Shown: positions 17,132 through 28,703, numbered from the stretch's first letter. The stretch: DNA of 64,000 bases from Micromonospora rifamycinica (GCF_900090265.1 NZ_LT607752.1:806001-870000); one strand, 5' to 3'. Notes: generated by a model not told the origin, from the sequence alone. Program-made: numbers and translations.

Positions 17132-17757
17132 GCGGGGATCGGGCCGGTGTCGAGCCGGGTGAGGTGGCCCGTCAGTTGGCGGTGTTGGAGGAGCGGCGGT
17201 TCCGGGGTAGTCACTGGTTGTCCGCGGACGAGGTGGCGTCGGTGGTGCGGTCGGCGGATGACCGGATCGGGGTGTTGACGGCGGAGCTGGAGCGGCAGCG
17301 GCGGGAGAACCAGGGGCTGCTGAGTCAGGTGGAGATGCTGCGGCACGGGACGTTGCCGAGCAGTGCGCCGCAGGGGCCGGATCCGATGACGGTCGAGTTG
17401 GCGATGCGGGCGCAGGACGAGGCGAACCGGACGGTCGGTGAGGCCAGCGCGGAGGGTGCGGAGATCATCGCCGATGCGCGTCGGCAGGCGGAGGAGATCG
17501 TGGCGGAGGCGCACCGGCGGGCCGCGGCGGTGGGCGGGTCGGGTGTGGTGTCGGCTGGTGCCGGGTCGTCGGAGTTGGCCGGGCAGTTGCAGGCGTTGGA
17601 GGAGCGGCATGCGGCGGCGTTGGCGGCGGTGGCGGCGGCGCAGCAGCAGTTGAACCGGTGGCAGGCGTACCTGTCGGCGCAGTCGGAGCAGTTGCGGGCG
17701 GACGCGGCGGCGGCGGGTGGGGTGAGCGCCCAGTTGCGGGTGGTGCTGGGCGGTTGA
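17128..17757 (+). CDS. DivIVA-like coiled-coil protein
   Basis: A 209-residue protein with an N-terminal segment like the DivIVA/Wag31 domain (FRGSHWLSADEVASVVRSADDRI). Two coiled coils follow (LTAELERQRRENQGLLSQVEML and IADARRQAEEIVAEAHRRA), then an Ala/Gln-rich tail. DivIVA proteins mark curved membrane at poles and septa, and small relatives often act as scaffolds. GTG 17128 overlaps the flavohaemoglobin stop, so it is coupled to the NO-related genes for reasons not evident from sequence. Confidence 0.75.
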   Translation: MSGDRAGVEPGEVARQLAVLEERRFRGSHWLSADEVASVVRSADDRIGVLTAELERQRRENQGLLSQVEMLRHGTLPSSAPQGPDPMTVELAMRAQDEANRTVGEASAEGAEIIADARRQAEEIVAEAHRRAAAVGGSGVVSAGAGSSELAGQLQALEERHAAALAAVAAAQQQLNRWQAYLSAQSEQLRADAAAAGGVSAQLRVVLGG

Positions 17758-17835
17758 CCGGTCGTCGGGTCGCGGGTTGGCGGGTCTGACGGTGGTGGTT
17801 CGCCGTCGGGGCGGTGGCCGAGGCAGCATGGACGG

Positions 17836-18705
17836 GTGACAGAGACGATCGACGCGTTGGCCGCCCTGGTTGCCGCCGGTGGGGTGGTGGTGCTCAGCGG
17901 GGCGGGGTTGTCCACCGAGTCGGGTATTCCCGACTACCGGGGGCCGACCGGGGTGGCCCGTCGGCACACTCCGATGACGTACCAGACGTTCACCCGTTCG
18001 GCGGTGGCCCGGCGGCGGTACTGGGCGCGGAGCCATCTGGGGTGGCGCACGATCGCGCGGGCCGTCCCGAACGACGGGCACCGGGCGGTGGCCCGGCTCC
18101 AGGCGGCCGGGCTGGTCGACGGGGTGATCACCCAGAACGTCGACGGTCTGCACACGGCGGCGGGTAGCCGGGGGGTGGTGGAGCTGCACGGCCGCCTCGA
18201 CGCGGTGGTGTGCCTGGACTGCGGTGACCGTACCGCGCGGGGGGAGCTGGACCGGCGGCTGGCGGCGGCGAATCCGGGTTTCGCCGCGCCCGTGGGGGCG
18301 GTGCGGCCGGACGGTGACGTGGATCTCGACGACGACGGGGTGGCCGGGTTCCGTCCGGTCGACTGCGGGTCGTGCGGGGGGATGCTGAAGCCCGACGTGG
18401 TGTTCTTCGGGGAGACGGTGCCGGCGGACCGGGTGTCGCGGTGTTTCGGGATGGTCGAGCAGGCCCGGTCGTTGCTGGTGGTGGGGTCGTCGCTGACGGT
18501 GCTGTCGGGGCGGCGGTTCGTGGTGCGGGCGGCGCGGCGGGGCATTCCGGTGGTGATCGCCAACCAGGGTGTCACCCGGGGTGACGGTTATGCGGCGCTG
18601 CGGGTGGACGCCCCGTTGGGGCGGGTGCTGCCGGCCCTGGCGGACCGGGTCGCCGCCGTCGGGCCGGGGCCTGCGGTGTCGGCGGCGGGTCCGGTGGCGT
18701 GCTGA
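17836..18705 (+). CDS. SIR2-family NAD-dependent protein deacylase (sirtuin)
   Basis: A 289-residue sirtuin that removes acyl groups from lysines using NAD+. Motifs seen are [18 protein letters not shown] (NAD binding), [13 protein letters not shown], the catalytic ELHG, and zinc cysteines in two pairs (CLDCG and CGSCGG). Features such as KPDVVFFGE and VVGSSLTV match the SIRT4-like class II group. GTG 17836 starts 78 bases after the preceding gene, so it may have its own promoter. The C-terminal 30 residues are variable. Confidence 0.92.
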   Translation: MTETIDALAALVAAGGVVVLSGAGLSTESGIPDYRGPTGVARRHTPMTYQTFTRSAVARRRYWARSHLGWRTIARAVPNDGHRAVARLQAAGLVDGVITQNVDGLHTAAGSRGVVELHGRLDAVVCLDCGDRTARGELDRRLAAANPGFAAPVGAVRPDGDVDLDDDGVAGFRPVDCGSCGGMLKPDVVFFGETVPADRVSRCFGMVEQARSLLVVGSSLTVLSGRRFVVRAARRGIPVVIANQGVTRGDGYAALRVDAPLGRVLPALADRVAAVGPGPAVSAAGPVAC

Positions 18706-18786
18706 CCCGTCGTTCCCGGGGCCGGGCGGGGGTACGACATCCGCCGGTAACAGCGACGCTGGTAGCGTTGACCATGCCGACACCAC

Positions 18787-18895
18787 CCGCGCGGGAGAGA
18801 TCGCCCAGCAGTATCCGGGCGGCGCCGAAGGGGCAGATTCTCCCCGGAACCTCTCAGGCAGAAGGACCGCGACGGGCAGGCACTGTGGAGCGCCC
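18787..18895 (+). promoter_or_regulatory. glycine riboswitch (single aptamer)
   Basis: Conserved glycine-aptamer segments occur in order: GCGGGAGAG (18791-18799), GCCGAAGGGGCAG (18823-18835), CCTCTCAGGCAGAAGGACCG (18850-18869) and a CACTGTGGAG element (18881-18890), as in singlet aptamers with a 'ghost' helix. It lies 64 bases before gcvP. A GGGGGAGG (18910-18917) to CCTCGCCCCC (18930-18939) hairpin follows and may be the expression platform. Glycine would be expected to turn gcvP expression on. Confidence 0.9.
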
Positions 18896-18958
18896 TGCGG
18901 CGTGACTCAGGGGGAGGCCGATCCGTCGACCTCGCCCCCTGGAGTCTGGAGCGCACGC

Positions 18959-21781
<2,823 letters not shown>

Positions 21782-21790
21782 GGCGCGGTG

Positions 21791-21816
21791 CCGGGGCGGC
21801 GGACGTGCCGCCCCGG
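21791..21816 (+). terminator. hairpin after gcvP
   Basis: CCGGGGCGGC (21791-21800) pairs perfectly with GCCGCCCCGG (21807-21816) across a 6-nt loop, 10 bases after the gcvP stop. Confidence 0.65.
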
Positions 21817-21909
21817 TGCGGCGACCGGGGGAGGGCAGCTCCCTGCCGGGGGCTAGCCTGGGGTGGCCTGCCCACGCACGGTGAGCAGGTCAGGTGACCC
21901 GTCGGTGGG

Positions 21910-22110
21910 TCAGGCGACGAGCGCGTGCCGGGCGGGCCCGCGGTGCGGGGCGATGGTGCTGCCGTCGGGAAGGAGCTCGCCGGTGTCCTCGAAGACGATG
22001 ACACCGTTGCAGAGCAGGCTCCAGCCCTGCTCAGGGAAGCAGGCGATGACCCGGGCGGCGTCCCGGTCGGTCGCTTCGGCGGAGGGACAGGTGATCTGGT
22101 GCTGGCACAT
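21910..22110 (-). CDS. DUF5999 small protein
   Basis: A 66-residue protein with the pattern MCQHQ-x4-CPSAEATDRDAARVIACFPEQGWSLLCNGVIVFEDTGELLPDG, typical of the actinobacterial DUF5999 family. Four cysteines could bind a metal. ATG 22110 was chosen over the upstream ATG 22143 because family members begin with MCQHQ. It diverges from the pabB-like gene. The function is unknown. Confidence 0.8.
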   Translation of the reverse strand: MCQHQITCPSAEATDRDAARVIACFPEQGWSLLCNGVIVFEDTGELLPDGSTIAPHRGPARHALVA

Positions 22111-22233
22111 CGGGTTCTCCGGACTGTGGGGGCACTGTGTCATGGTTCACATGACCAGTGACGCACAGTACCAAGGGATCGCGCGTCGGATCGAGCGGGC
22201 TTCCGTCATGTCGCCCCGAAATCCGCTGAACGG

Positions 22234-23430
22234 ATGAGCGGCAATGGTCCACCTGGCGTGGAAACGCTCCCAACGGTGGCGGTGGACGTACCGGGAGTGC
22301 CGGCCCGCTGCCGCAGCGTGCTCGTCGAACGGGACCGCTACGAGTGGCGCCTCACCGACGGTGGTGATCCGGCCGCGCAGATCGCCGGCTTCCTCACCGC
22401 GCACGGTCTACCGGTCGACGACCTGACCCGCCCGGCCACCCACCGCCCCGACGGCCCCTGCGGGGCCGCCCTGTTCGTCTCCGCCGCCGCCGGCGCCCGT
22501 ATCGCCGGCGCACCCACCGGCCCGCCCAGCCCGGCCCCCCAGCTGCCCGACGTGGCCGTCGTCGTCTACGACCACGCCACCGCCCGCCCCGCCGGTCCCA
22601 CCCGCCGGGCCGCCGGCCGGCTACGGCTGGCCCCCTGGCGGGACAGCTGGACCACCGGGCAGCACGCCGACGCCGTCCGCACCGTCCGCGCCGCCATCGG
22701 CCGCGGCGACGTCTACCAGGTCAACGTGGTCGGTCACGCCGCCGCCGGATACACCGGCGACCCGCGTCCGGCCCTGGCCCGCCTCGCCGGCCTGCCCGGC
22801 GCCCGCTACGGCGGCACCCTGCACGGCGACGGCTGGGCGATCGGCTGCGCCTCACCGGAGACCCTGGTCGCGGTGCACGCCGGCCGGGTCGTCACCCGCC
22901 CGATCAAGGGCACCCGCCCGGCCACCGCCGCCGGCCGGCGCGACCTGCTCGCCTCGGCCAAGGAACGCGCCGAACACATCATGATCGTCGACCTGGAGCG
23001 CAACGACCTCGCCCGGATCGCCCGCACCGGCTCGGTGACCGTCGACGAGCTGTTCGCCGTCCGCCGCTGGTGCGACCTGTGGCAGGCCGAGTCGACGGTG
23101 TCCGCCGCGCTCGCCGACGGCACCGGCCTGACCGACCTGCTGCGCGCCACCTGCCCCGGCGGATCGGTCACCGGCGCCCCGAAACAGGCCGCGCTGACCC
23201 TGATCGCCGCCGTCGAACCCGTCGGCCGGGGCGCCGGCATGGGCGCGTTCGGCTGGGTCGGCCCCGGCCACCTCGACCTGGGCCTGACCATCCGTACCGC
23301 CGCCGCCGACCGCGACCGGCTGCACCTGTGGGCCGGCGGCGGCATCACCTGGGACAGCGACCCCGCCGCCGAGGTCGCCGAGGCCGCGGCCAAGGCCGCC
23401 CCGCTGCGCGTCCTGCTCGCCGCCGGCTGA
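22234..23430 (+). CDS. pabB: chorismate-binding enzyme, aminodeoxychorismate synthase component I-like
   Basis: A 398-residue member of the anthranilate/aminodeoxychorismate synthase I family. It has the signature Lys motif RPIKGTRP, HIMIVDLERNDLARIA and CPGGSVTGAPKQAAL. PIKGT rather than PIAGT is typical of PabB, which makes 4-amino-4-deoxychorismate for folate. No glutamine amidotransferase (pabA) gene is adjacent. From this gene on, the plus strand becomes strikingly C-rich compared with the G-rich genes before it. Confidence 0.88.
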   Translation: MSGNGPPGVETLPTVAVDVPGVPARCRSVLVERDRYEWRLTDGGDPAAQIAGFLTAHGLPVDDLTRPATHRPDGPCGAALFVSAAAGARIAGAPTGPPSPAPQLPDVAVVVYDHATARPAGPTRRAAGRLRLAPWRDSWTTGQHADAVRTVRAAIGRGDVYQVNVVGHAAAGYTGDPRPALARLAGLPGARYGGTLHGDGWAIGCASPETLVAVHAGRVVTRPIKGTRPATAAGRRDLLASAKERAEHIMIVDLERNDLARIARTGSVTVDELFAVRRWCDLWQAESTVSAALADGTGLTDLLRATCPGGSVTGAPKQAALTLIAAVEPVGRGAGMGAFGWVGPGHLDLGLTIRTAAADRDRLHLWAGGGITWDSDPAAEVAEAAAKAAPLRVLLAAG

Positions 23431-23467
23431 CCCCACCGGCCGTACACCATACGGCTAGGCTGGCCGC

Positions 23468-24253
23468 ATGCACGTCGAGTACAGCGGCACCGGCGACCCC
23501 GCCCGCAGCCTCGCCCTGCTCTGGCGCACCCGGGACCGGGCCAGCCGCGGCGGCGACCTCGGCGTCGACCGGATCGTCCGGGCCGCCATCGAGGTCGCCG
23601 ACGCCGACGGCCTCGCCGCGCTGTCCATGCGCCGGGTCGCCGAACGCCTCGGCGTCGGCACCATGTCCCTCTACACCCACGTGCCCGGCAAGGGCGAACT
23701 GCTCGACCTGATGCTCGACACCGTGCACGGCGAGACCCCCCGCCCGGCCGACGTCCCCGGCGGCTGGCGCGGCCGGCTGGAACGCATCGCCCGCGACACC
23801 TGGGCGCTGTACCTGCGCCACCCGTGGCTGTTGCAGGTCGCCACCACCCGCCCTCCGCTCGGCCCGCAGGTCACCGCCCGCTACGACTACGAACTGCGCG
23901 CCGTCGAGGGCATCGGCCTGACCGACCTGGAGATGGACGCCGTGGTCACCCTCGTCGACTCCTACGTGCACGGCGCGGTACGCGGCGCGGTCGAAGCCGC
24001 CCGGGCCGCCCGGGACACCGGACTGACCGACGAACAGTGGTGGCGGGCGCACGCCCCGTACCTGGAGAAGGTGATGGACCCGGCCCGCTTCCCGACGGCC
24101 GCCCGGGTCGGCGCCGCCGCCGGCGAGGAGTACCAGGCCGCCACCGACCCGGCCCGCGCGTTCGACTTCGGGCTGGCCCGCGTGCTCGACGGCATCGCCG
24201 CCCTGATCGCCCACCGGAGCGCCGACGTGACGCCCCCGACGGCCCCCCGATAG
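23468..24253 (+). CDS. TetR-family regulator with TetR_C-type domain
   Basis: A 261-residue protein. The helix-turn-helix (IVRAAIEVADADGLAALSMRRVAERLGVGTMSLYTHVPGKGELLDLM) is followed by a long ligand domain of the tetracycline-repressor C-terminal type. It begins 37 bases after the pabB-like gene and ends 10 bases before the deformylase gene, so all three may share a transcript. No paired efflux or modifying enzyme gene is adjacent, so its ligand is unknown. Confidence 0.88.
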   Translation: MHVEYSGTGDPARSLALLWRTRDRASRGGDLGVDRIVRAAIEVADADGLAALSMRRVAERLGVGTMSLYTHVPGKGELLDLMLDTVHGETPRPADVPGGWRGRLERIARDTWALYLRHPWLLQVATTRPPLGPQVTARYDYELRAVEGIGLTDLEMDAVVTLVDSYVHGAVRGAVEAARAARDTGLTDEQWWRAHAPYLEKVMDPARFPTAARVGAAAGEEYQAATDPARAFDFGLARVLDGIAALIAHRSADVTPPTAPR

Positions 24254-24263
24254 CCTTCCGGTC

Positions 24264-24770
24264 ATGACCGTACGCCCGATCCGGATCATCGGTGATCCCG
24301 TCCTGCGCACCGCCTGCACCCCGGTGACCCGCTTCGACGCCGCGTTGCAGCAGCTCGTGGACGACCTGATGGACACCCTGCTCGGCGCACCCGGCCGGGC
24401 CGGTGTCGCCGCCCCGCAGATCGGCGTCGACGCCCAGGTGTTCGTCTACGACGCCGACGGCCACCGCGGGCACCTGATCAACCCCACCATCGAGCTGTCC
24501 GACGAGACCCAGGACGACGACGAGGGCTGCCTGTCCATCCCCGGGCTGTACTTCCCGACCCGCCGCGCCCTGCACGCCACCGTGCACGGCGTCGACCGGC
24601 ACGGCGACCCGCTGACCATCTCCGGCAGCGGGTTTCTCGCCCGCGCGTTGCAGCACGAGACCGACCACCTCGCCGGCCGGCTCTACGTCGACACCCTGCA
24701 CGGCGACGTGCGCCGCCGGGCCCTGCGGGAGATCCGCGCCGGCCGGTTCGACTCACCCCGCCGCCGCTGA
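24264..24770 (+). CDS. def: peptide deformylase
   Basis: A metalloenzyme of 168 residues that removes the formyl group from new proteins. All three motifs are present: GVAAPQIGV, EGCLSIPG (metal-ligand Cys) and QHETDHLAG (HExxH with two His ligands). The 10-base spacing to the TetR gene suggests co-transcription. It might be one of several deformylases of the genome, as paralogues are common in actinobacteria. Confidence 0.95.
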   Translation: MTVRPIRIIGDPVLRTACTPVTRFDAALQQLVDDLMDTLLGAPGRAGVAAPQIGVDAQVFVYDADGHRGHLINPTIELSDETQDDDEGCLSIPGLYFPTRRALHATVHGVDRHGDPLTISGSGFLARALQHETDHLAGRLYVDTLHGDVRRRALREIRAGRFDSPRRR

Positions 24771-24806
24771 CCGGCCGCCCGGGGGACGGCATGCCACCGC
24801 CGCCGG

Positions 24807-25154
24807 TCAGCAGCGAACGGCGGGAAGGTTCTCGTCGGCCCACCGGGCCAGCGCGTCCAACGCCGGCAGCAGGGCGGCGCCCCGCTCGGTGAGCTGGTAG
24901 CTGACCCCCACCGGCGGACCCTCGCGCACCGTGCGGCGGACCAGGTCGACCCGGGCCAGCTCACCGAGCCGGTCCGACAGCACCGACTCGCTGATCCCCG
25001 GCAGCGCCCGGGTCAGCTCGGCGAACCCGGCCGGGCCGGCGGCGAGGGTGCCGAGGATCATCCCGTTCCACCGCTTGCCGAGGAACGCGAACGCGCGGGA
25101 CAGGCCCCCCGGGCAGGCGCGGGGCCCGTCGTCGATCGGGGAACACGTCGTCAT
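24807..25154 (-). CDS. HxlR-family transcription regulator
   Basis: A 115-residue winged-helix protein of the HxlR type (KRWNGMILGTLAAGPAGFAELTRALPGISESVLSDRLGELARVDLVRRTV), with the N-terminal Cys (TTCSPID and ACPGG) often used for redox or electrophile sensing. The start ATG 25154 gives the usual length. It diverges from a nitroreductase gene, and the 97-base spacer holds an inverted repeat. The pair is a common arrangement in which the regulator controls the reductase. Confidence 0.9.
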   Translation of the reverse strand: MTTCSPIDDGPRACPGGLSRAFAFLGKRWNGMILGTLAAGPAGFAELTRALPGISESVLSDRLGELARVDLVRRTVREGPPVGVSYQLTERGAALLPALDALARWADENLPAVRC

Positions 25155-25185
25155 CGGTCCAGCATACGTGGTCCACACCTCACCC

Positions 25186-25212
25186 TAGCGACTACGAAAA
25201 AACTAGCTGCTA
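25186..25212. promoter_or_regulatory. putative HxlR operator
   Basis: TAGCGACTA (25186-25194) and TAGCTGCTA (25204-25212) form an imperfect inverted repeat with a 9-nt A-rich spacer in the hxlR-nitroreductase intergenic region. The symmetric outer TAGC/GCTA and the central A tract stand out in this GC-rich DNA. Confidence 0.5.
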
Positions 25213-25251
25213 TCGTGGCCGCAGCACATTCGATCCGACCGGAGGCACCCC

Positions 25252-25866
25252 ATGACCGACGTCCTGCCCGACCAACTGATCACCCTCAGCCCCGAAGCCC
25301 AGGCCCAACTCTTCACCGAGGCGCGCACCGCCAACACCTTCACCGACACCCCCGTCGGCGACGACCAGCTCCGCGCCATCTTCGACCTCGCCAAGTACCC
25401 ACCCACCGCCATGAACGTCCAACCCCTGCGGGTCCTGTTCGTCCGCCCCGGCGCCGGCCGCGACCGCCTCCTCACCCACGTCGCCGAGGGCAACCGGGCC
25501 AAGACCGCCCAGGCCCCCGTCGTCGCCGTCCTCGCCGCCGACACCGACTTCCACGAACACCTCGACACCCTCTTCCCCGTCCGCCCCGGCATGCGCGAAC
25601 ACTTCGCCGCCGACCCCACCGCCCGCGACGGCATGGCCCGCTTCAACGCCGGCCTCCAGGTCGGCTACTTCCTGCTCGCCGTCCGCGCCGCCGGCCTCGC
25701 CGCCGGCCCCATGGGCGGCTTCGACGCCGCCGGCGTCGACACCGAGTTCTTCACCGGCACCGGCTGGAAATCCCTGCTCCTGGTCAACATCGGCCACCCC
25801 GGCCCCGACGCCTGGCACCCCCGCCTGCCCCGCCTGGACTACGACACCGTCGTCCGGCACGCCTGA
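25252..25866 (+). CDS. nitroreductase family protein (RutE/HadB-like)
   Basis: A 204-residue flavin reductase. The pattern ART-x3-FTDTPV ... LAKYPPTAMNVQPLRVLFV and AGPMGGFD resembles malonic semialdehyde reductase RutE, an FMN enzyme. No other rut genes for pyrimidine degradation are nearby, so the real substrate may be another electrophile such as a quinone or nitro compound. The neighbouring HxlR regulator supports an inducible detoxification role. Confidence 0.82.
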   Translation: MTDVLPDQLITLSPEAQAQLFTEARTANTFTDTPVGDDQLRAIFDLAKYPPTAMNVQPLRVLFVRPGAGRDRLLTHVAEGNRAKTAQAPVVAVLAADTDFHEHLDTLFPVRPGMREHFAADPTARDGMARFNAGLQVGYFLLAVRAAGLAAGPMGGFDAAGVDTEFFTGTGWKSLLLVNIGHPGPDAWHPRLPRLDYDTVVRHA

Positions 25867-25900
25867 CCCAGCGCGAGGCCGGCCGGGCGCCACCGCACGC

Positions 25901-26674
25901 TCAGCCGGCCCACCACTGGTCGTACCCCAGCCTCACCACCAACGCCGCCACCACCACCAGCAACACCACCCGCACGAACCCCGCACCCCGCCGCAACGCC
26001 AACCGCGCCCCCACCGCCGCCCCCGCCACGTTGCACACCGCCATCGCCAACCCCAACCACCACCACACGTGCCCGGTCGCCGCGAACACCACCAACGCCC
26101 CCAGATTCGTCCCCGCGTTGACCACCTTCGCCATCGCCGAACCACCCAGAAAATCCGCCCCCACCAACACCGTGAACGCCACCACCAGAAACGTCCCCGT
26201 CCCCGGACCGATCAACCCGTCATACACCGCGATCCCCACCCCACACACCACCACCGCCACCACCATCCGCACCGGAGTCCGCCGCCCCGGCACCGGCACC
26301 GCCCCCCACCGCGGCCGCACCACCACGAACAACGCCACCACCAGCAACACCACCAACACCACCGGCCGGTACGCCGACGCCGGCACCGCACCCGCCAACC
26401 CCGCACCCAACCCCGCACACACCACCGCCACCCCCGCCGCCGGACCCGCCACCACCCAGTCCACCCGGGTCCGCCGCGCGAACGTCACCGCCGCCGTCGA
26501 CGTCCCCGCGATCGCCGCCAACTTGTTCGTCCCCAACGCCGTCGCCACCGGCACCCCCGGCGCCGCCACCAACAACGCCGGCAACAACAACAACCCACCC
26601 CCACCCACCACCGCGTCGACCCCACCAGCCAGGGCCGCGGCAACGAGCAGACCGATCAACGACACAGGATCCAC
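25901..26674 (-). CDS. TSUP (TauE/SafE) family membrane exporter
   Basis: A 257-residue membrane protein with about eight transmembrane helices and two repeated halves. It has the motif GGVDAVVGGGGLLLLPALL at the start of the first half and YDGLIGPGTGTFLVVAF at the second, both hallmarks of the TSUP family. Members export sulfite, sulfoacetate or other organic anions. The substrate cannot be inferred because the neighbours are unrelated. It converges on the nitroreductase gene with a 34-base gap. Confidence 0.88.
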   Translation of the reverse strand: MDPVSLIGLLVAAALAGGVDAVVGGGGLLLLPALLVAAPGVPVATALGTNKLAAIAGTSTAAVTFARRTRVDWVVAGPAAGVAVVCAGLGAGLAGAVPASAYRPVVLVVLLVVALFVVVRPRWGAVPVPGRRTPVRMVVAVVVCGVGIAVYDGLIGPGTGTFLVVAFTVLVGADFLGGSAMAKVVNAGTNLGALVVFAATGHVWWWLGLAMAVCNVAGAAVGARLALRRGAGFVRVVLLVVVAALVVRLGYDQWWAG

Positions 26675-26728
26675 GGGCCGCCATTCTTCCCACCACCCAC
26701 CACCACCCGCCCGCCCGGGTGGCCCACC

Positions 26729-26815
26729 TCACCGCCCCCGCCGCCGACGCACCCACACCCCCACCCCACCCAGCGCCACGAACACCAACACCGAACAACA
26801 CAACAACTTGATCAT
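26729..26815 (-). CDS. possible 28-residue membrane miniprotein
   Basis: An ATG-started frame encoding a single hydrophobic helix (LLCCSVLVFVALGGVGVWV) with a basic C-terminus RRRRGR. It sits between two divergent genes. No ribosome site is obvious upstream. Such tiny single-span proteins exist in actinobacteria, but chance is also plausible. Confidence 0.25.
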   Translation of the reverse strand: MIKLLCCSVLVFVALGGVGVWVRRRRGR

Positions 26816-26848
26816 CCGGTAACTCTGCCACGGACGTAGGGTGCACAG

Positions 26849-27628
26849 GTGCGCCTGGCGACCTTCAACCTGCTGCACGGCCGCTCCCTGACCGACGGGC
26901 TCGTCGACCCCGACCGGCTCACCGCCGCCGTCCACGCCCTCGACGCCGACATCCTCGCCCTCCAGGAAGTCGACCGCGACCAGTCCCGCAGCGGCCACCA
27001 CGACCTCACCGCCATCGCCGCCCGCGCCCTCGACGCCCCCGAACACCGCTTCGCCGCCGCCGTCGTCGGCACCCCCGGCGAACACTTCCGCCCCCTACGC
27101 CACGACGACGACGGCCACGGCGAACCCTGCTACGGCATCGGCCTGATCAGCCGCCACCCCGTCCGCACCTGGCAGATCACCCGCCTCACCCCCGCACCCG
27201 TCCGCTCACCCCTCTACCTCCCCGGCCCCGGCGGCGGACTGGTCCTCCTGCGCGACGAACCCCGCGTCGTCCTCGCCGCCGTCCTCGACACCCCCCACGG
27301 CCCCCTCACCGTCGCCGCCACCCACCTCTCCTTCGTCCCCGGCTGGAACGCCCACCAACTCCGCCGCGTCGTCCGCGCCCTGCACGCCCTACCCGCCCCC
27401 CGCATCCTCCTCGGCGACCTCAACCTCCCCGCCGGCCCCGCCCGCCTCCTCACCGGCTGGCACCCCCTCGCCCGCCGCCCCACCTACCCCGCCACCGCCC
27501 CCCGGATACAACTCGACCACATCCTCGCCGACCCCCACGGCCGGCACCGGCTACCCCCGGTCACCGCCGTCCACACCCCCCGCTCCACCATCTCCGACCA
27601 CCGACCCCTCGTCGTCGACCTCGGCTGA
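26849..27628 (+). CDS. endonuclease/exonuclease/phosphatase family protein
   Basis: A 259-residue EEP-fold phosphodiesterase. Motifs seen are TFNLLHG (N), LALQEVD (metal-ligand Glu), GDLNLPAGPARLL (D-x-N) and the terminal SDHRPLVVDL with catalytic Asp-His. No signal peptide is visible, so it should be cytoplasmic. The substrate (DNA, phosphoester or sphingomyelin) is open. The gene shows the heavy C bias of this part of the plus strand. It converges with the FolD-like gene. Confidence 0.88.
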   Translation: MRLATFNLLHGRSLTDGLVDPDRLTAAVHALDADILALQEVDRDQSRSGHHDLTAIAARALDAPEHRFAAAVVGTPGEHFRPLRHDDDGHGEPCYGIGLISRHPVRTWQITRLTPAPVRSPLYLPGPGGGLVLLRDEPRVVLAAVLDTPHGPLTVAATHLSFVPGWNAHQLRRVVRALHALPAPRILLGDLNLPAGPARLLTGWHPLARRPTYPATAPRIQLDHILADPHGRHRLPPVTAVHTPRSTISDHRPLVVDLG

Positions 27629-27646
27629 CCACACCCGGCCCCACAC

Positions 27647-28552
27647 TCAACCCCGCCCCACCGCCCGCTGCGCCGCCCGCACCGCGTTGCGGAACAACAT
27701 CGCCACCGTCGTCGGACCCACCCCACCCACCCGAGGGGTGATCGCCCCCGCCACCGCCGCACACGACTCGTCCACGTCCGGCAACAACCGGCGACCCGCG
27801 TACCGCACCCCACCACCGACCACCACCGCACCCGGCCGCACATGCTCCGGCCGCACGATCCCCGGCACCCCCGCCGCCGCCACCAGGATCTCCGCCCGCC
27901 GCGTGTACCGGGGCCAGTCCGCCACCCCGGTGTGCACCACCGTCACCGCCGCGTTCGCCGTCGGCCGCTTCTGCGCCAACAACATCGCCAACGGACGACC
28001 CAACGTCGCCCCCCGACCGAGCACCACCACCTCCCGACCCGCCACCGGCACCCCGTGGAACGCCAGCAACGCCTCGATCCCCGCCGGCGTACACGGCAAC
28101 GGCCCCGGCAGCCCCAACGCCAACCGACCCATGTTCACCGGATGCATTCCGTCCACGTCGGAATCCGGATCCAACTCCGCCAACGCCCGGTCGTAGTCCA
28201 GGTGCCCCGGAACCGGATGCTGCACCAGCACCGCGTGCACCCCGGCGTCGTCGTTGAAATCCCGCAACACCCGGTGCAGATCGGCCTGCGTCGCCGACCC
28301 GGGCAGCCGCACGTGCGGCGACGCGAAACCCAGCTCCGCCGCCTGCCGGGACTTGATCCGGATGTACCCCACGCTGGCGTCGTCGTCACCCACCAGCACC
28401 GTCGCGAGCGTCGGCACCACCCCGACCGCGCGCAACGCCGCCACCTCCGCGGTGACCTCGGCGAGAATCCGCTCCGCCACCGGCCCACCCGGCAACAACC
28501 GGGCACCACCGGACGAGGGGGAGGAGGAAGAAGAGGAACAGACATGGCTCAC
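27647..28552 (-). CDS. FolD-like methylenetetrahydrofolate dehydrogenase/cyclohydrolase (divergent)
   Basis: The protein matches FolD through the substrate domain (YIRIKS, catalytic Lys), QHPVPGHLD in place of the usual Q-LPLP-H, DPDSDVDGMHPVNMGRL and the Rossmann segment GRGATLGRPLAMLL in place of GRS-x-VGRP. The enzyme family interconverts C1 forms of tetrahydrofolate. GTG 28552 gives 301 residues and is only a best guess; an open frame continues to ATG 28645. The N-terminus has an odd serine run. It may be a second, diverged FolD. Confidence 0.75.
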   Translation of the reverse strand: MSHVCSSSSSSPSSGGARLLPGGPVAERILAEVTAEVAALRAVGVVPTLATVLVGDDDASVGYIRIKSRQAAELGFASPHVRLPGSATQADLHRVLRDFNDDAGVHAVLVQHPVPGHLDYDRALAELDPDSDVDGMHPVNMGRLALGLPGPLPCTPAGIEALLAFHGVPVAGREVVVLGRGATLGRPLAMLLAQKRPTANAAVTVVHTGVADWPRYTRRAEILVAAAGVPGIVRPEHVRPGAVVVGGGVRYAGRRLLPDVDESCAAVAGAITPRVGGVGPTTVAMLFRNAVRAAQRAVGRG

Positions 28553-28703
28553 CTCGACCACGGAGGCCCAGGCGGTCGACCCCCGCGACGAGCTCCCCGA
28601 TGGTGGATCCATCCCCGTGCCGCCAGTCGCGTCCACCCCCACCATTGCACACCCACGGCCACCCCCGCCCGGCCGACACGCCCCCGCACCCGCCGACGAC
28701 CAC

